This document shows positions 47,722 to 56,618 of a stretch of DNA of 64,000 bases, in pieces. The notes under the pieces are model-generated. The model made no database searches. It saw only the letters and a program-made list of their open reading frames with translations, and was not told the DNA's origin. Origin of the DNA: Streptomyces griseomycini (GTDB lineage: Bacteria; Actinomycetota; Actinomycetes; Streptomycetales; Streptomycetaceae); NCBI RefSeq assembly GCF_014203535.1, contig NZ_JACHJI010000002.1:867777-931776 (forward strand), in the 5' to 3' direction. A program made the position numbers and the translations under genes. Position 1 is the stretch's first letter. Each line of letters begins with the position of its first letter.

Positions 47722-48450
47722 CTAGTTGCCAGGAACGAGGACGAGCGCCACCTCGCCGTTGGAGGCGGCCTGGGTGAGTTCGGCGGCCTCGGCGCTGTCG
47801 ACGAGCAGCGTCACGGGCCGGTTGGTGCTGCTGACGATGTCGCCGCTCTTCGTGGGCTGGACGTAGTCCACGCGCGCCCGGTCCACGATCAGGGAGTCGC
47901 CGCCACCGGTGGCGGAGGAGCCGGCGGCGTCGTCGGAGTCGGAACCGGACCGGGCGGTGCCGCCGACGCGGTAGGCGGCGACGACGTCACCCGCCTTCAG
48001 GCCGGTCGGGTACTGCCCCTCCTTGAGGGAGAGACCGACGAGCGCCTTGCCCTCCGGGACGCTGGCCTCCTTGCCGAACATCTCCCCGACGGGGACGACG
48101 CCGGCGGGGATCGTGCTGACGGCCTTGAGCTTCTTCAGGGCGTCCAGCTTCGTCCACTCGATGTAGTGGACGCCCGGATCCTCGGCGACCATGACGGGCT
48201 CGGTGTTGGCGTCGGTGACCGACTGCCCCGCGGGGACCTCCTTCGTGATCTTCACGACCTCGATCCGCTCCCCGGCCTGCAGCACGAGCATCGTGGCCCC
48301 GAGCGCACCGACGAGGACCAGCAGGACGGCGAGTGCGGCCAGCGCCGGTTTGCGCTCGCGGGGCGGCGTGGGAAGCCGGTCACCGACCGACGGCTGAGCC
48401 GGAGCGGCGGAACGACCGGCGCCCGCCCCCGTACGCTCTTGGATCTTCAC
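47722..48450 (-). CDS. CpaB/RcpC-like SAF-domain protein
   Basis: The 242-residue protein has a Pro-rich cytoplasmic start, one membrane helix (~36-58) and an extracellular SAF domain (~64-125; the VPAGQSVT segment) with a Gly/Ser insertion near 170-185. In Gram-negative Tad systems CpaB works with the secretin; here no outer membrane exists, so it may shape the pilus exit through the wall. GTG 48450 has a GGGGAG site. It is the first gene of the tad operon. Confidence 0.8.
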   Translation of the reverse strand: MKIQERTGAGAGRSAAPAQPSVGDRLPTPPRERKPALAALAVLLVLVGALGATMLVLQAGERIEVVKITKEVPAGQSVTDANTEPVMVAEDPGVHYIEWTKLDALKKLKAVSTIPAGVVPVGEMFGKEASVPEGKALVGLSLKEGQYPTGLKAGDVVAAYRVGGTARSGSDSDDAAGSSATGGGDSLIVDRARVDYVQPTKSGDIVSSTNRPVTLLVDSAEAAELTQAASNGEVALVLVPGN

Positions 48451-48987
48451 GCAACCGCTCCCCGTACACCCAAGAAATTGTCTGCCAAGTTCCCTGAAAT
48501 TCCAGACACTTCACCCACGCCCGCTCGCGCACGGACATGCGGGGCATGCGGGACGCGCCGGATTTACCCGCCCGACCTGGGCGGATAACCAACGCTGGGG
48601 TGAGTGTCAAGCGATCGCACCGTATCAGCCACCCATAAGCCCCTCAAGGCGGACCTCGCCCCAGGAGCCCCTTCACCGACACCGTTACCCACCAGCAACT
48701 TGAGCCGTGAACAACCCTGTTGGCCGCTACCCCGAGATCCAGGTCACACCCTGTGCGGGAGCGAACCGACGAGCGGCCCAACCGGCCACCGCAGGAGCCC
48801 GGTTCGTCACACGTCACCCATGATGCCCGCACGATTCGCTCACGAGGACGCCGACGGCCCGTGCCATGATCTTCGCTCGGACCGGTGACGGGACGTACGG
48901 GGACACGGGGGACCCAGGGGTGACGGAAGCGCAGACGGCGCCGGTTCCCGCCGTCCACAGGACTCGATCGACCTCAAGGAGCCACCC
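48451..48987. other. 537-bp divergent promoter region
   Basis: This lies between the tad operon and the lipoprotein gene at 48988, so it should contain both promoters. The part around 48470-48500 is AT-rich for this genome, as expected for the tad promoter. I see no supported ORF, RNA gene or long repeat. Confidence 0.5.
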
Positions 48988-49710
48988 ATGAAGCGAGCCG
49001 TCACGCTCGCCGCCTCCACCCTCTCCCTCCTCTCCCTCGCCACGCTCACCGCGTGCGGCGGTGACGGGGAACCGGACAACGCGACCGGCGAGCCCAGGCC
49101 CTCCGCGTCCCGTGCCGAGCGGCCCACGCCCGAGCAGCAGCTCGCGAAGCTCATGGTCACCGAGGCGGACGTCGCCGGGTACGAGGTGACGGAACCCTCC
49201 GACGACTTCGTCCTCGCCGGGTCCACGGACGAGGTCACGCTGGACGAGCCGGCCTGCGCACCCCTGGCGTACGCGATGAACCAGCTCCCCCTGGGCGAAC
49301 CGGAGGCAGATCTCACGCGAGTCGTCGAGACGGAGAAGTACGGCGACACCGACACCTACGTCACGCTGACCGCCTACGCGGCGGGCGGTGCGAAGGCGGC
49401 CCTGGCCGACCTGCGCGAGGCGGTGGACGCCTGCGGTTCCGGCTTCACCGCCGAGGCTGACGGCACCAGCGCCTACGACTCGGTCACCGCCGAGGAGCCG
49501 ACGGACCGGGCCGGCGACGAGACCGTCGCCTTCGCGTCGACGACGACCTTCCGCGGCGCGGGCCACACCCTCCACACCCAGGCCACCCGCAGCGGCGACG
49601 TCCTCGCCGTCTTCTTCTCGGTCAACGGCATGGCCATCGCCAACGCCTCACCCAGCGACGCGGAGCTCCCGCCGCCGGTGGTGAAGGCACAGAACGCGAA
49701 GCTGGGGTGA
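48988..49710 (+). CDS. Secreted lipoprotein of unknown function
   Basis: The 240-residue protein has a signal peptide and lipobox LTAC (Cys23), followed by a charged linker and a globular domain (~50-235). That domain has two internal Cys (~90 and ~150), resembling the PknH-sensor-like/LpqN-like exported folds of actinobacteria. ATG 48988 has a full AAGGAG site. It is followed by the membrane protein at 49718, 7 nt on, so they are co-transcribed. Confidence 0.8.
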   Translation: MKRAVTLAASTLSLLSLATLTACGGDGEPDNATGEPRPSASRAERPTPEQQLAKLMVTEADVAGYEVTEPSDDFVLAGSTDEVTLDEPACAPLAYAMNQLPLGEPEADLTRVVETEKYGDTDTYVTLTAYAAGGAKAALADLREAVDACGSGFTAEADGTSAYDSVTAEEPTDRAGDETVAFASTTTFRGAGHTLHTQATRSGDVLAVFFSVNGMAIANASPSDAELPPPVVKAQNAKLG

Positions 49711-49717
49711 GGCGCGG

Positions 49718-51247
49718 ATGACCACGGCCATGTCCCACGCACCGCGCCGGCCCCGCTCCCGGACCCCGCGCACCGCCCACCGCCTGCTCCTCCTCTGCCT
49801 CTGCGCCCTGGCCGCGTTCCTCGCCGCCGTGCCCCAGGCCCGCGCGGCGACCGACGCCCCGGCCACCGCACGGGCGGCCTACCTGGCCGACCGCCTGCGC
49901 GAGAACCCCGTCCACATCACCGACCAGCTGCCCCGCGCCCTCCCGCGGTCCACCGCCCCCGACTTCGCCCGCCTGGCCGAGCGCACCGGCGTCCCCACGT
50001 ACGTCATCGCGCTGCCCGGCCAGAGCCTGTACGCGAGCAGGGAGCTCCTCACCGCGGTGCACGACCGCCTCGGCCGCGACGGGCTGTACGTCCTGCTCGA
50101 CGAGACGATGGTCGTGGCGGCCGCCGCCCACGGAGTGCGCGTCCCCGCGGAGCACGCGGCGACCGTCGTCCGCTACGAGCTCCCCTACGACGCGGGCCCC
50201 CTCCTCAGCTTCGAACGCTTCGTGGAGGTCGTCACGCAGGGGCCCGAGGAGGCCGCGGCACGCGCGCAGGCGGCACGCGAACGGTACGCCGACGCGGAAC
50301 CCGCGGACCTGTACATCGGCCCGTCGGACCGCCGCAACCAGTCGCTCCTGACGGGCGTCGTGCTCACCGGCGTACCCCTGTCGATCCTGTTCCTGGTCCC
50401 GTACGTACGCCGCCGTCGGCACGGCCCGCCACCCACGAACCGCAAGAAGGGACGCACCGCTCACCCCGCCAGCGGGCCCGCGCGTCCTCTCTGGCGTCGT
50501 CTCGCGCTCCCCGCCGTCGCTCTGGCCACAGCCGTCGCGATCGCCGTCACCGCACCGCTGGTCTTCGACCAGACCCGCAGCAGCGCGGCTGCCACGCCCT
50601 CCCCCGCCGACCTCTCCGCACGCGTCGAACGGGTCGCGGCCGCCCTGGTCCGGGACCCGGTCTACCAGGACCCGGAAAGCCCACGCACGCTGGACTCGGC
50701 GCAGCTCTCCCGCCTGCGCGACCGCATCGACCGGTTCGCGAAGTCGGAGGGCGGCGGGCCGGTGTTCGTCACGCTCGTGCCGCACATGCCGGAGGACGAG
50801 TCCACCGGTATCGAGGAACTGTTCGCCGCCGCGGTCCACGCCGAACTGGACGAAGACGGCGTGTACGTCGTCGCCGACCCGCTGAGCGGCTACATCGACG
50901 TCTTCAACCACGGTCTCCGGCTGGACAGCTACGACCTCCTCTCCGACCTCCCCGATTCCATCTCGTACGGGACGGACGAGGCGGGCAGGGCCGAGGACCA
51001 CCTCTTGGGCGAACGCCTCGACGCCCTCATGACGTACCTCGACAAGTCGCCCCGGACCGAGGAGCCGACCACCAGCGGCAAGCCGCTGCCCGCGCCCAGC
51101 CCCGCCGAGGAACACGCCCTCCCGCCGCTCTTCGCCACCGACTTCTGGCCGGGCCTGATGGCCGGCGCCCTCGCGGCCCTGCTGCTGCGCGGCGTGGTGG
51201 CCTGGACGTGGACGGCCGTCGCCAAGGTGCGACGGCGGCTCGGCTGA
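49718..51247 (+). CDS. Membrane protein with two tandem TPM-like extracytoplasmic domains
   Basis: The 509-residue protein starts with a signal-type helix (~22-42). The first exported domain (~48-185) is followed by a helix at ~210-228, a basic loop, a helix at ~260-283, a second exported domain (~295-445) and a C-terminal helix (~475-500). The two exported domains look like a duplication: each has a DP/NP-containing helix, a VxxxALP or VTLVP strand and a G(L/V)YV(L/V)xD strand. It pairs with the lipoprotein before it. Function unknown. Confidence 0.75.
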   Translation: MTTAMSHAPRRPRSRTPRTAHRLLLLCLCALAAFLAAVPQARAATDAPATARAAYLADRLRENPVHITDQLPRALPRSTAPDFARLAERTGVPTYVIALPGQSLYASRELLTAVHDRLGRDGLYVLLDETMVVAAAAHGVRVPAEHAATVVRYELPYDAGPLLSFERFVEVVTQGPEEAAARAQAARERYADAEPADLYIGPSDRRNQSLLTGVVLTGVPLSILFLVPYVRRRRHGPPPTNRKKGRTAHPASGPARPLWRRLALPAVALATAVAIAVTAPLVFDQTRSSAAATPSPADLSARVERVAAALVRDPVYQDPESPRTLDSAQLSRLRDRIDRFAKSEGGGPVFVTLVPHMPEDESTGIEELFAAAVHAELDEDGVYVVADPLSGYIDVFNHGLRLDSYDLLSDLPDSISYGTDEAGRAEDHLLGERLDALMTYLDKSPRTEEPTTSGKPLPAPSPAEEHALPPLFATDFWPGLMAGALAALLLRGVVAWTWTAVAKVRRRLG

Positions 51248-51275
51248 AGCCGGGACCGTCATGTTCGCCCCGACT

Positions 51276-51941
51276 TCACCGCCCGTCGTACCGCCGGTCC
51301 CACTCGCTCTGCCGCACGCTGCCCCAGGTGCCCATGAGGACAGCCACCAGGAACAGGGCCGCGAGCATCCCTCCGTACGAGCTCGCACCCTGGTCCTCCG
51401 TCGGGCCGGCAATGCCTTCCGGGTCGTACCGCACCCGCAGCTCGTCCCCCTTCGAGACCCAGTCCTCGCAGCCGCCGCCCTCCGGGAGCGAAGGGGAGAT
51501 CGTGCGGCCGTCCGTCGTGCGCAGGTCGCAGTGGTTGGTTCCGGAATCGTCCATGCTCACGACCACGGCATCGGTCCACCTGCCCCGGTCCGCAAGGGCG
51601 GCCTGATCACCGGCGGCGTTCCCGAACACTCCCATGGCCACCCCGGCGATCAGAGGAACGCAGAGTTGCCACGCCACCTTCCGCTTCTTGCGCGGCACCC
51701 GGCGCAACAGCAGCACGGGTACCAGCAGCGTCGCCAACGGGAGCACCAGGACGGCGAGGATCATCCCCACGCCCCGCACCGGAGCCGGCAAGGGCGCGAC
51801 GGGCCCGAGCCAAGCGAGTCCCAGCGAACCACCGGCGCACACCAGGTTGAACAACAGCCACCGGATCAGGTCCACCCGCTGTCTGGTGTCCTCCCCCACA
51901 CGGGTTGCCCGGACGGCAGCCCCGGACGCGCTCTTCGTCAC
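51276..51941 (-). CDS. DUF3592-like membrane protein
   Basis: The 221-residue protein has two helices near residues 28-50 and 58-80, a third near 90-108, and an extracytoplasmic beta domain (~118-185) ending RVRYDPEG, typical of DUF3592. A last helix follows. The start is GTG 51941 after GAGGG. It is divergent from the lipoprotein gene that opens the T7SS-like operon and resembles the protein at 39162. Function unknown. Confidence 0.75.
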   Translation of the reverse strand: MTKSASGAAVRATRVGEDTRQRVDLIRWLLFNLVCAGGSLGLAWLGPVAPLPAPVRGVGMILAVLVLPLATLLVPVLLLRRVPRKKRKVAWQLCVPLIAGVAMGVFGNAAGDQAALADRGRWTDAVVVSMDDSGTNHCDLRTTDGRTISPSLPEGGGCEDWVSKGDELRVRYDPEGIAGPTEDQGASSYGGMLAALFLVAVLMGTWGSVRQSEWDRRYDGR

Positions 51942-52203
51942 TCAGCCCTCCCTCTCCTCGCCCGCCGCGATCCTGCGCCCAGCTCGCTTCTCGAACTCAC
52001 GCCTTCACCACGGTTCGTTGCCGGATGCGAACCGTACCGGCGTCGGTCAGCGGTGCTGGAAACGACCGGGACACAACCGTCACCAACCAGCCCCCATACG
52101 CCGGGATCGCCCCGTTTGCAGGGAACTTCGCCCTGGCGAAACCAGGAACCACACCGATACCGTCATTGCTCTTGACTGAACTTCTGTCTCACGGGGAGTC
52201 ACT
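51942..52203. promoter_or_regulatory. Probable promoter region of the T7SS-like operon
   Basis: The 262-bp divergent gap upstream of the lipoprotein gene must hold the promoter. A TTGACT hexamer near 52172 lies too close to the start to serve easily as a -35 box. A GGGGAG ribosome site precedes GTG 52204. No clear operator is seen. Confidence 0.4.
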
Positions 52204-52860
52204 GTGAAGCGCCGCTCTTTGCCCGTTGCTGCCGCGTTCGCCGCGACCGCGGCCCTGCTCCTGACGGCGTGCGGAGGTGAGGACGGGAGCTCCAAGGCCA
52301 ACGACGAGATCGCGGGAGCCGACACCGGCAAGACCGGGAAATCCCCCTCACCGGCCGCCGCAGCCACAGACTCGGCGCAGCGCCCCGAGGTGGAACTGCC
52401 CAAGGACGTCACCAACACCTTCGACGGCTGGAAGACCGGCGACGCCGCGAAGGACGCGGTGCTGGCCGACGCCTCCCGCCGCATCGACGCACTGGCCTAC
52501 GCCATCACCCAAGGCGACCCGGAGGAACCGGTGTTGGGCTTCTACTACAAGGACGACGCCTTGCTGGGTGCCGCGGACTGGGTCCAGGAGTTCGTGAAGG
52601 CGAAGAAGTCCATGACGGGCGAGACCCGCTACTTCAAGCCGAACGTCAACGTGTACGAGAAGGACAAGGCGACGCTGACGTACTGCTCCTTCGAAGGCGA
52701 GGCGTTCGTCAAGGACAGGCAGACGGGCAAGGCGGAGAAAACTCCGGTCACCGACAACTCCTACCTCCTCTACTCCACTCGCCTGGAGAAGAGCGACAAG
52801 GGCGTGTGGCAGACCGCCGTGCTCAACTCTGAAAGGGGCAACGACTCGTGCACGCCGTGA
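52204..52860 (+). CDS. Lipoprotein opening the T7SS-like operon
   Basis: The 218-residue protein has an N-terminal signal and lipobox LTAC (Cys23), a Ser/Pro/Ala linker and a globular domain (~60-215) with two late Cys (in TYCSFEG and the final NDSC). GTG 52204 follows GGGGAG. It overlaps the next secreted-protein gene by 13 nt. A deleted relative is at 38854-39075. It is probably an extracytoplasmic partner of the operon's secreted proteins; function unknown. Confidence 0.8.
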   Translation: MKRRSLPVAAAFAATAALLLTACGGEDGSSKANDEIAGADTGKTGKSPSPAAAATDSAQRPEVELPKDVTNTFDGWKTGDAAKDAVLADASRRIDALAYAITQGDPEEPVLGFYYKDDALLGAADWVQEFVKAKKSMTGETRYFKPNVNVYEKDKATLTYCSFEGEAFVKDRQTGKAEKTPVTDNSYLLYSTRLEKSDKGVWQTAVLNSERGNDSCTP

Positions 52861-53897
52861 TGTCCGCTCGCCGGTTGTTCCCTGCCGCCGGCATTGCCGT
52901 TGCATGTGCTCTCATCGCTCCTCCCGCCCACGCCGACGTGGACCTCGGCAGCGGCAACGAAGGGGCCAAGGTGAAACAGGAAGGCTCGAACAGCGGGAGG
53001 ACACTGGAGTCCCGGATCACCTTCAGCGGCTCCACCAGCGGCGGGGGCGGCAACACATCGGGGAGCCTCAAGCCGGTGGGGAACTGGACACCGCCGGCTT
53101 GCTGGTACGAGCCGAGGTCCGCGGAGGAGTTCGCGAAGTACATCGAGGACATGTACGAGACCACCGTCAACGCCCCGGGACAGCACAGCTACGCCAAGAC
53201 AAGCGCCGGCAAGACCCGGGAGAAGTACAAGGACGGCGAGTACGAGAACTACAACCTCGAGAAGAAGGACGAGGGCAACTGGTGGATCGCCGTCCAGGAC
53301 GAGGACCGCTGGATGGAACCGGAGGCGCAGGTCTGCGACCGGGAACCCTTCTGGGTGGAGAACGGTGACGCACCGGACGTAGAGAACGCGGTCACTCCTC
53401 AGGTCCTGGCCGAACTGGCCTACAACCGCGTTCGGCTTCCCACCACCGAGGTCACTCTCGCTCCCGCGGAGACCACCAAGGTCAACCTCCCGACCTGGGC
53501 GTGGCTGGACAAGGCCGAGTTCAAGGAAGTCTCCGTGACCGCATCCCTGGACGCGGGCGGGGTGAACATCCAAGCCACCACCACGGCCAAGCCCGTCTCC
53601 CTCAAGCTGGAACCGGGCACGGACGACGCCGAGACCTACCCCGCATCCGGGGAATGCACGATCAACGACGACGGGTCGATCGGCGAGCCGTACGCCGAGG
53701 GCAAGGCCGACGAGACCCCGCCCTGCGGCCTCAAGTACCTGCGTTCCTCCGGTGACGGCACCTTCACACTGCAGGCCACGGTCACGTGGGACATCACCTG
53801 GGAAGGCACGGGCGGTGCGGGCGGCGACCTGCCTGACGGGACCTTCGGCAACGACCAAGCAGTGACCGTCCAGGAGATCCAGGCCGTCAACCGTTAG
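52848..53897 (+). CDS. Secreted protein of the T7SS-like operon
   Basis: The 349-residue protein has a Sec signal peptide (~5-30, cleavage near AHA-DVD) and a mature part with a Ser/Gly-rich segment (~55-70). The PPACWYEP motif and four or five further Cys suggest a disulfide-bonded extracellular protein, with mostly beta structure at the C-terminal end (~205-340). GTG 52848 follows AAGGGG; ATG 52860, which overlaps the upstream stop, is the alternative. Such proteins sit upstream of type VII-like genes in other actinomycetes, but no enzymatic motif is seen. Confidence 0.78.
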   Translation: MHAVMSARRLFPAAGIAVACALIAPPAHADVDLGSGNEGAKVKQEGSNSGRTLESRITFSGSTSGGGGNTSGSLKPVGNWTPPACWYEPRSAEEFAKYIEDMYETTVNAPGQHSYAKTSAGKTREKYKDGEYENYNLEKKDEGNWWIAVQDEDRWMEPEAQVCDREPFWVENGDAPDVENAVTPQVLAELAYNRVRLPTTEVTLAPAETTKVNLPTWAWLDKAEFKEVSVTASLDAGGVNIQATTTAKPVSLKLEPGTDDAETYPASGECTINDDGSIGEPYAEGKADETPPCGLKYLRSSGDGTFTLQATVTWDITWEGTGGAGGDLPDGTFGNDQAVTVQEIQAVNR

Positions 53898-53955
53898 CCC
53901 CGCACCGCGCGAATCACCCCTACGAAGACTGCATTACAGGAGACCAGTCGGAGCC

Positions 53956-54261
53956 ATGGCAGGCGACTCAGATCTGATTGTCAATGTCGACCTTCTCATC
54001 GAATCGGAGTCCGCTCTGAGCAAGATCCAGAAGGAGCTCAAGGACATCAACAACAGAAAAGACGAGATGCGCCCCTACTGGGGCAGCGGAGAGATCAGCG
54101 AAGCGATGGGCGATTTCGTCGACAACTGGGACGACTACCGCACCAAGATGATCGAGAGCCTGGAAGGCGTTGGAAAGCTCATAACAAACACCATCGACGG
54201 GTTCACCGGGGCCGACGCCGCTCTCGCAAAGGAACTCAAGAAAGCGAGGAAGGGCAAGTGA
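53956..54261 (+). CDS. Small WXG100-like helical protein
   Basis: The 101-residue protein has no signal or membrane segment. It is two predicted helices (~10-38 and ~48-82) joined by a YWGSG turn at 41-45, with a DFVDNWDDYR motif typical of ESX/WXG100-like proteins. Length is standard. A GGAG site lies just before ATG 53956. It overlaps the following effector-like gene by 4 nt (GTGA), so the two products probably form a heterodimer, as Esx partners do. Confidence 0.75.
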   Translation: MAGDSDLIVNVDLLIESESALSKIQKELKDINNRKDEMRPYWGSGEISEAMGDFVDNWDDYRTKMIESLEGVGKLITNTIDGFTGADAALAKELKKARKGK

Positions 54262-55586
54262 GCGCTTCCTCGAAACCGCGCCCCAGGGACTGGCACCCAC
54301 TCGCCGAATCCGACCCCGTGCCGGGCGATGCAGAAGAGATACGCGATGAAGTGAAGCACATGAAGAGCGTGGCATCCGCTCTTCGGGACCAGGCCGAGCG
54401 ACTTCGTAAAATCAAGAACGACGACGAACTCAAAGGCAAGTACGCCGGCAAGCTTCGCGAAGATTCCGAGGTGCTGGAAAAACACCTGCGAGAGGTCGCA
54501 AGCCGTTACGAACGTGTACACGTCCACCTGTCCAACTGGGCCAACGACCTGGAGTACTACCAGGGCGAAGCCGACAAGGTCCTGGCCAACGCGAAAAAGG
54601 AACAGGAACAACTCGACGCGGAAAAAGCAAAAAAAGATTCCGGAGACAGCGACACTCCAAAGCCCTCGGAAAGCGAAACCGAGGGAGACCCCCTACACAA
54701 ATACAGAACACAGCTCAGCGGCATCACCCGCGACCGAGACGAACGCGCCGGGCATTACGCCAAGAAAATTCGCGAAGAAATTGACGACATTATCGAGGAC
54801 AGCTTCTGGGACGACATCAAGGGATGGATTCACGATAACGTAGATGCGATCAAACTGGTACTGGACCTGGCCGGCTGGGCAGCCACCTTCTTGGGAATGC
54901 TGGCTCCATTCTTGGCCTTCATTCCCATCATCGGTCAGATAGTAATAGCCATTTCTATCTTCGTGGCTCTGTCTCGTTTCATCATGTTCCTGGCGGGCGA
55001 AGCAAGCCTCACCGAGGTGTTCGTCGACTGCATCGGCCTGATGGCTTTCGGCGCGGGTCTCAAGATGCTGGGCAAATTGAAGGTCGCGAACAGTGCGGTC
55101 AAGACCGCGTCCAAAGCCCAGCGCACGACGCGCCTCAAGGATGCCGTCCGGGCGAACAAGGCCGCCCGTGAAGAAATTAGCCGGGTGCTTGCCACGACCA
55201 GTGATGACGGACTCAAGTCCTTCGCCCGCGACTCACTCAACCGATTGCGCAGAGAAATCCTGGACAACGCGGGGCGGGTGACCGATGAAGCTCCGGTGAG
55301 CCTCAACCGTTTCGAAAAGATAGGGCTCGGAAACTCTGACGCTCGGGCCTTGATGGAGAACATCAGGCGCAACGCCGACGCTTTCCCCGAGTCCGGAGCG
55401 GAAGCTCTCGGAAAATCCCAGAACTATTACAGAGCTGCTGTTACAGCAGCTGTGACAGGCACCGCGGCGGACCTCACAGACAAAGCTCTTGGCGAAAGCC
55501 CTCTGTTCCCGGGCAAGCCTTTCTACGCACCCTACGAGGACGGGAAGGGAGAATTCATCAAACTGCCCGAAGACACGCACTGGTAG
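54258..55586 (+). CDS. T7SS-signal-domain protein with central membrane segment (candidate type VII-like substrate)
   Basis: In this 442-residue protein, residues 10-110 (DWHPLAESDPVPGDAEEIRD then a long helical hairpin) match the putative T7SS secretion-signal domain of actinobacterial polymorphic-toxin-like proteins. Residues 110-145 are a charged linker, ~165-200 are amphipathic, and ~199-246 plus ~252-272 are hydrophobic. The C-terminal ~170 residues are helical, with no recognised toxin motif. The gene has many A/T-ending codons, unlike its neighbours. It is co-translated with the WXG100-like gene. Confidence 0.72.
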   Translation: MSASSKPRPRDWHPLAESDPVPGDAEEIRDEVKHMKSVASALRDQAERLRKIKNDDELKGKYAGKLREDSEVLEKHLREVASRYERVHVHLSNWANDLEYYQGEADKVLANAKKEQEQLDAEKAKKDSGDSDTPKPSESETEGDPLHKYRTQLSGITRDRDERAGHYAKKIREEIDDIIEDSFWDDIKGWIHDNVDAIKLVLDLAGWAATFLGMLAPFLAFIPIIGQIVIAISIFVALSRFIMFLAGEASLTEVFVDCIGLMAFGAGLKMLGKLKVANSAVKTASKAQRTTRLKDAVRANKAAREEISRVLATTSDDGLKSFARDSLNRLRREILDNAGRVTDEAPVSLNRFEKIGLGNSDARALMENIRRNADAFPESGAEALGKSQNYYRAAVTAAVTGTAADLTDKALGESPLFPGKPFYAPYEDGKGEFIKLPEDTHW

Positions 55587-55615
55587 GACACAGAAGATCG
55601 GATGGATGAAGCGAC

Positions 55616-55996
55616 ATGAACTCGAACGAATCACTAGGGATTCTTCAGAAATTGGGCGGCGGGCATGTAGCACTCGCCAAAATCTGCATCATCGGCGGCT
55701 TCGCGTCAGTGTTTGTCGCCGCGATCGCGGCCCGTTTGCCGGACACGGCCAAGGACGCTCTCTACTGGATTCAGCGCGGCATCGTATCCGCAGCCATCAT
55801 CACTTTGCTGATTCTGTTCATCAAGTATCCCCGCCACGCGTCACGTCCGGAGGGATTGACACTGCCCCTGGTCATGTCGATCGCCCTCGCGCTGGCCTCT
55901 CTCGTCACAGCTTTCTGGCCCGGCGTCTTCGTTGCTTTGGTCACTCCCCTCCTGGTCGCCGTCTCATGGCTGTGGGAAAGGTTCAGCCGTGACTGA
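55616..55996 (+). CDS. Small four-helix membrane protein (module component E)
   Basis: The 126-residue protein has hydrophobic segments at ~20-42, ~52-70, ~78-100 and ~103-120, with TAFWPG in the last third and a basic end. It has no recognised family. It overlaps the next gene by 8 nt. Related short membrane proteins or fragments sit in the same position at 58.6-58.75 kb and 62749-62997, which marks it as part of the repeated module. It could be an immunity or export-partner protein. Confidence 0.7.
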   Translation: MNSNESLGILQKLGGGHVALAKICIIGGFASVFVAAIAARLPDTAKDALYWIQRGIVSAAIITLLILFIKYPRHASRPEGLTLPLVMSIALALASLVTAFWPGVFVALVTPLLVAVSWLWERFSRD

Positions 55997-56618
55997 GGTC
56001 AATCTCAAGAATTCCCCCACCGGTTACAACTTGGTTCCCCCACCAGGCTGGGAACAGATCGAGCTGCAGAGCGACTCCCTCAACGAGACGCTGCTGGGAA
56101 TCGTCGACCGTTCCATGAACGAACTTCCGCATGACCTGCCGAAGGACGACATCACCAGAGTGCGAATGGAACTGTTCAAGCAGCTCAAGAAGGGAGCAAG
56201 GAAAGCCGCCAGGGGAAACGGCCACATGCTCTACATGCCCGTGGAGCGTGTGCAGGGCACTTTCATTCCAGCGTCCTTCGTCATCTCCAAACCTCTCGAC
56301 GGTCCGGGCTCGAGCGCATTGACCCAGGAAGTCATGGGGGCGGTGGCAGGCGACCGCGGCGACAGTGAGCCCGTCGAAGTCGACGGCGCACGGGGAATTC
56401 GTATCGAGTACGTCGCTCCACCTCAGGAGGACATCGAGGCGCAGTTTGCGTCCCGTCGCGTCGAATACGTTCTCCCTGTCCCCGGGAGCCCCACTCCCCG
56501 GTGGCTGACGATCAATTTCAGCGCAGTGGGAGACGGTAACCCGGACAGCGAGTTCTCCGACGCTCTGGTGAGTCTCTTCGATGCCGTTATGACAACTTTC
56601 CGTTGGAGTTATGCATGA
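55989..56618 (+). CDS. PsbP/LpqN-like soluble protein (module component F)
   Basis: The 209-residue protein has no signal peptide. It begins GYNLVPPPGW (13-21) and ends with RRVEYVLPVPG, a beta strand and FDAVMTTFRWSYA. That layout is like the PsbP/DcrB/LpqN fold, where a C-terminal helix packs on a curved sheet; the fold is inferred. An intact paralogue is at 58734 and a frameshifted one at 62061-62740. The GTG start overlaps the membrane-protein gene, and the stop overlaps the next gene as ATGA. Confidence 0.7.
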   Translation: MTEVNLKNSPTGYNLVPPPGWEQIELQSDSLNETLLGIVDRSMNELPHDLPKDDITRVRMELFKQLKKGARKAARGNGHMLYMPVERVQGTFIPASFVISKPLDGPGSSALTQEVMGAVAGDRGDSEPVEVDGARGIRIEYVAPPQEDIEAQFASRRVEYVLPVPGSPTPRWLTINFSAVGDGNPDSEFSDALVSLFDAVMTTFRWSYA

